From: Lachnospiraceae bacterium
GTDB taxonomy: Bacteria > Bacillota_A > Clostridia > Lachnospirales > Lachnospiraceae
NCBI GenBank assembly: GCA_017960415.1
Contig: JAGCZE010000462.1
Span: 1 to 5,099, forward strand
Length of the DNA: 5,099 nucleotides
Reading direction: 5' to 3'
Made by a program: the position numbers and the translations under genes. Positions 4,885 to 5,099 of this stretch are shown here, piece by piece. Under the pieces are notes generated by a model. It was not told the origin of the DNA. It made no database searches and was given only the letters and a program-made list of their open reading frames with translations. Numbering within the stretch: the first letter of the stretch is position 1; every line of letters begins with the position of its first letter.

Positions 4885-5099
4885 ATGGCAGATCTGTATA
4901 ATAAAGAAAAACAGAAGACCGCGGTCGCTCTCGGCTTTGAACCGGGAGATGAGGCACCGAAGATCCTTGCTACCGGAAAAGGACACTTAGCCGAAAAGAT
5001 CATAGAAGCCGCCAAAGATGCGGATGTTCCTGTACATAAGGATGCAAAACTTGCGGAAACCCTCTCGAAGCTCGATTTCGGAGAATATATTCCTCCGGA
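4885..5099 (+). CDS. Stand-alone FlhB C-terminal-domain-like protein (YlqH type), partial
   Basis: Only the first 71 residues are present; the gene runs off the window end. The sequence K-T-A-V-A-L-G-F (11-18), A-P-K-I-L-A-T-G-K-G (24-33), A-E-K-I-I-E-A-A-K (36-44), V-P-V-H-K-D (48-53) and L-A-x-T-L (56-60) follows the cytoplasmic domain of FlhB/YscU export-gate proteins after their N-P-T-H cleavage site. There is no membrane part and no N-P-T-H, as in the short FlhB-like proteins (B. subtilis YlqH) found next to rnhB in Firmicutes. Their role is poorly understood; a link to flagellar export can only be inferred from homology. The cluster position strongly supports the call. Usual length is about 90-110 residues, so most of it is visible. 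The start is supported by AGAGGG at 4874-4879. Confidence 0.88.
   Translation, partial: MADLYNKEKQKTAVALGFEPGDEAPKILATGKGHLAEKIIEAAKDADVPVHKDAKLAETLSKLDFGEYIPP

Noticed and set aside
4778..4990. A 70-residue ORF as a separate gene
   Set aside because: It has no usable ribosome binding site, overlaps the FlhB-like gene in another frame for about half its length, and after the repeat becomes a basic, compositionally odd shadow sequence. It is listed only as a low-interest finding.

Overview
The window reads as a compact, one-directional piece of a Gram-positive (Firmicutes, Clostridia) chromosome, most likely a Lachnospiraceae-type organism. The reasons are the gene order lepB - rbgA(ylqF) - rnhB - FlhB-like (ylqH-type), which is the housekeeping cluster downstream of rplS in many Firmicutes, the moderately AT-rich composition, strong AGGAGG-type ribosome binding sites, and a TTG start. 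All six genes lie on the + strand with gaps of 31-99 bases. I see no tRNA, rRNA, CRISPR array, insertion sequence or clear intrinsic terminator, and no stretch of 300 bases without a gene.

Layout: 1-62 is a leader with a good -10 box. 63-680 is a type I signal peptidase whose catalytic lysine position holds Arg. 744-1613 is the circularly permuted GTPase RbgA (50S ribosome assembly). 1645-3459 is a large membrane HD-GYP phosphodiesterase whose multi-pass N-terminus resembles an ECF-transporter S component; its real start is probably TTG 1645, chosen by a GGAGG site. 3522-4157 is ribonuclease HII. 4158-4254 is a T-rich gap with four evenly spaced TTTTTG tracts. 4255-4785 is a very basic orphan protein of 176 residues. 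4751-4867 is a three-copy, 39-bp direct repeat, each copy carrying the orphan gene's last codons plus a TGA stop. 4885 to the window end is the start of a stand-alone FlhB C-terminal-domain-like protein.

How it fits together: lepB, rbgA, rnhB and the FlhB-like gene are an ordinary conserved block for secretion, ribosome assembly and RNA/DNA hybrid repair, probably co-transcribed at least in part. The HD-GYP gene and the basic orphan look like lineage-specific additions placed inside that block. The features most worth a second look are the Lys-to-Arg change in LepB, the S-component-like sensor fused to HD-GYP, and the in-frame, stop-containing 39-bp repeat that links the orphan gene to the FlhB-like gene. 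The window is not dominated by one obvious new system, and the novelty claims below are graded accordingly.
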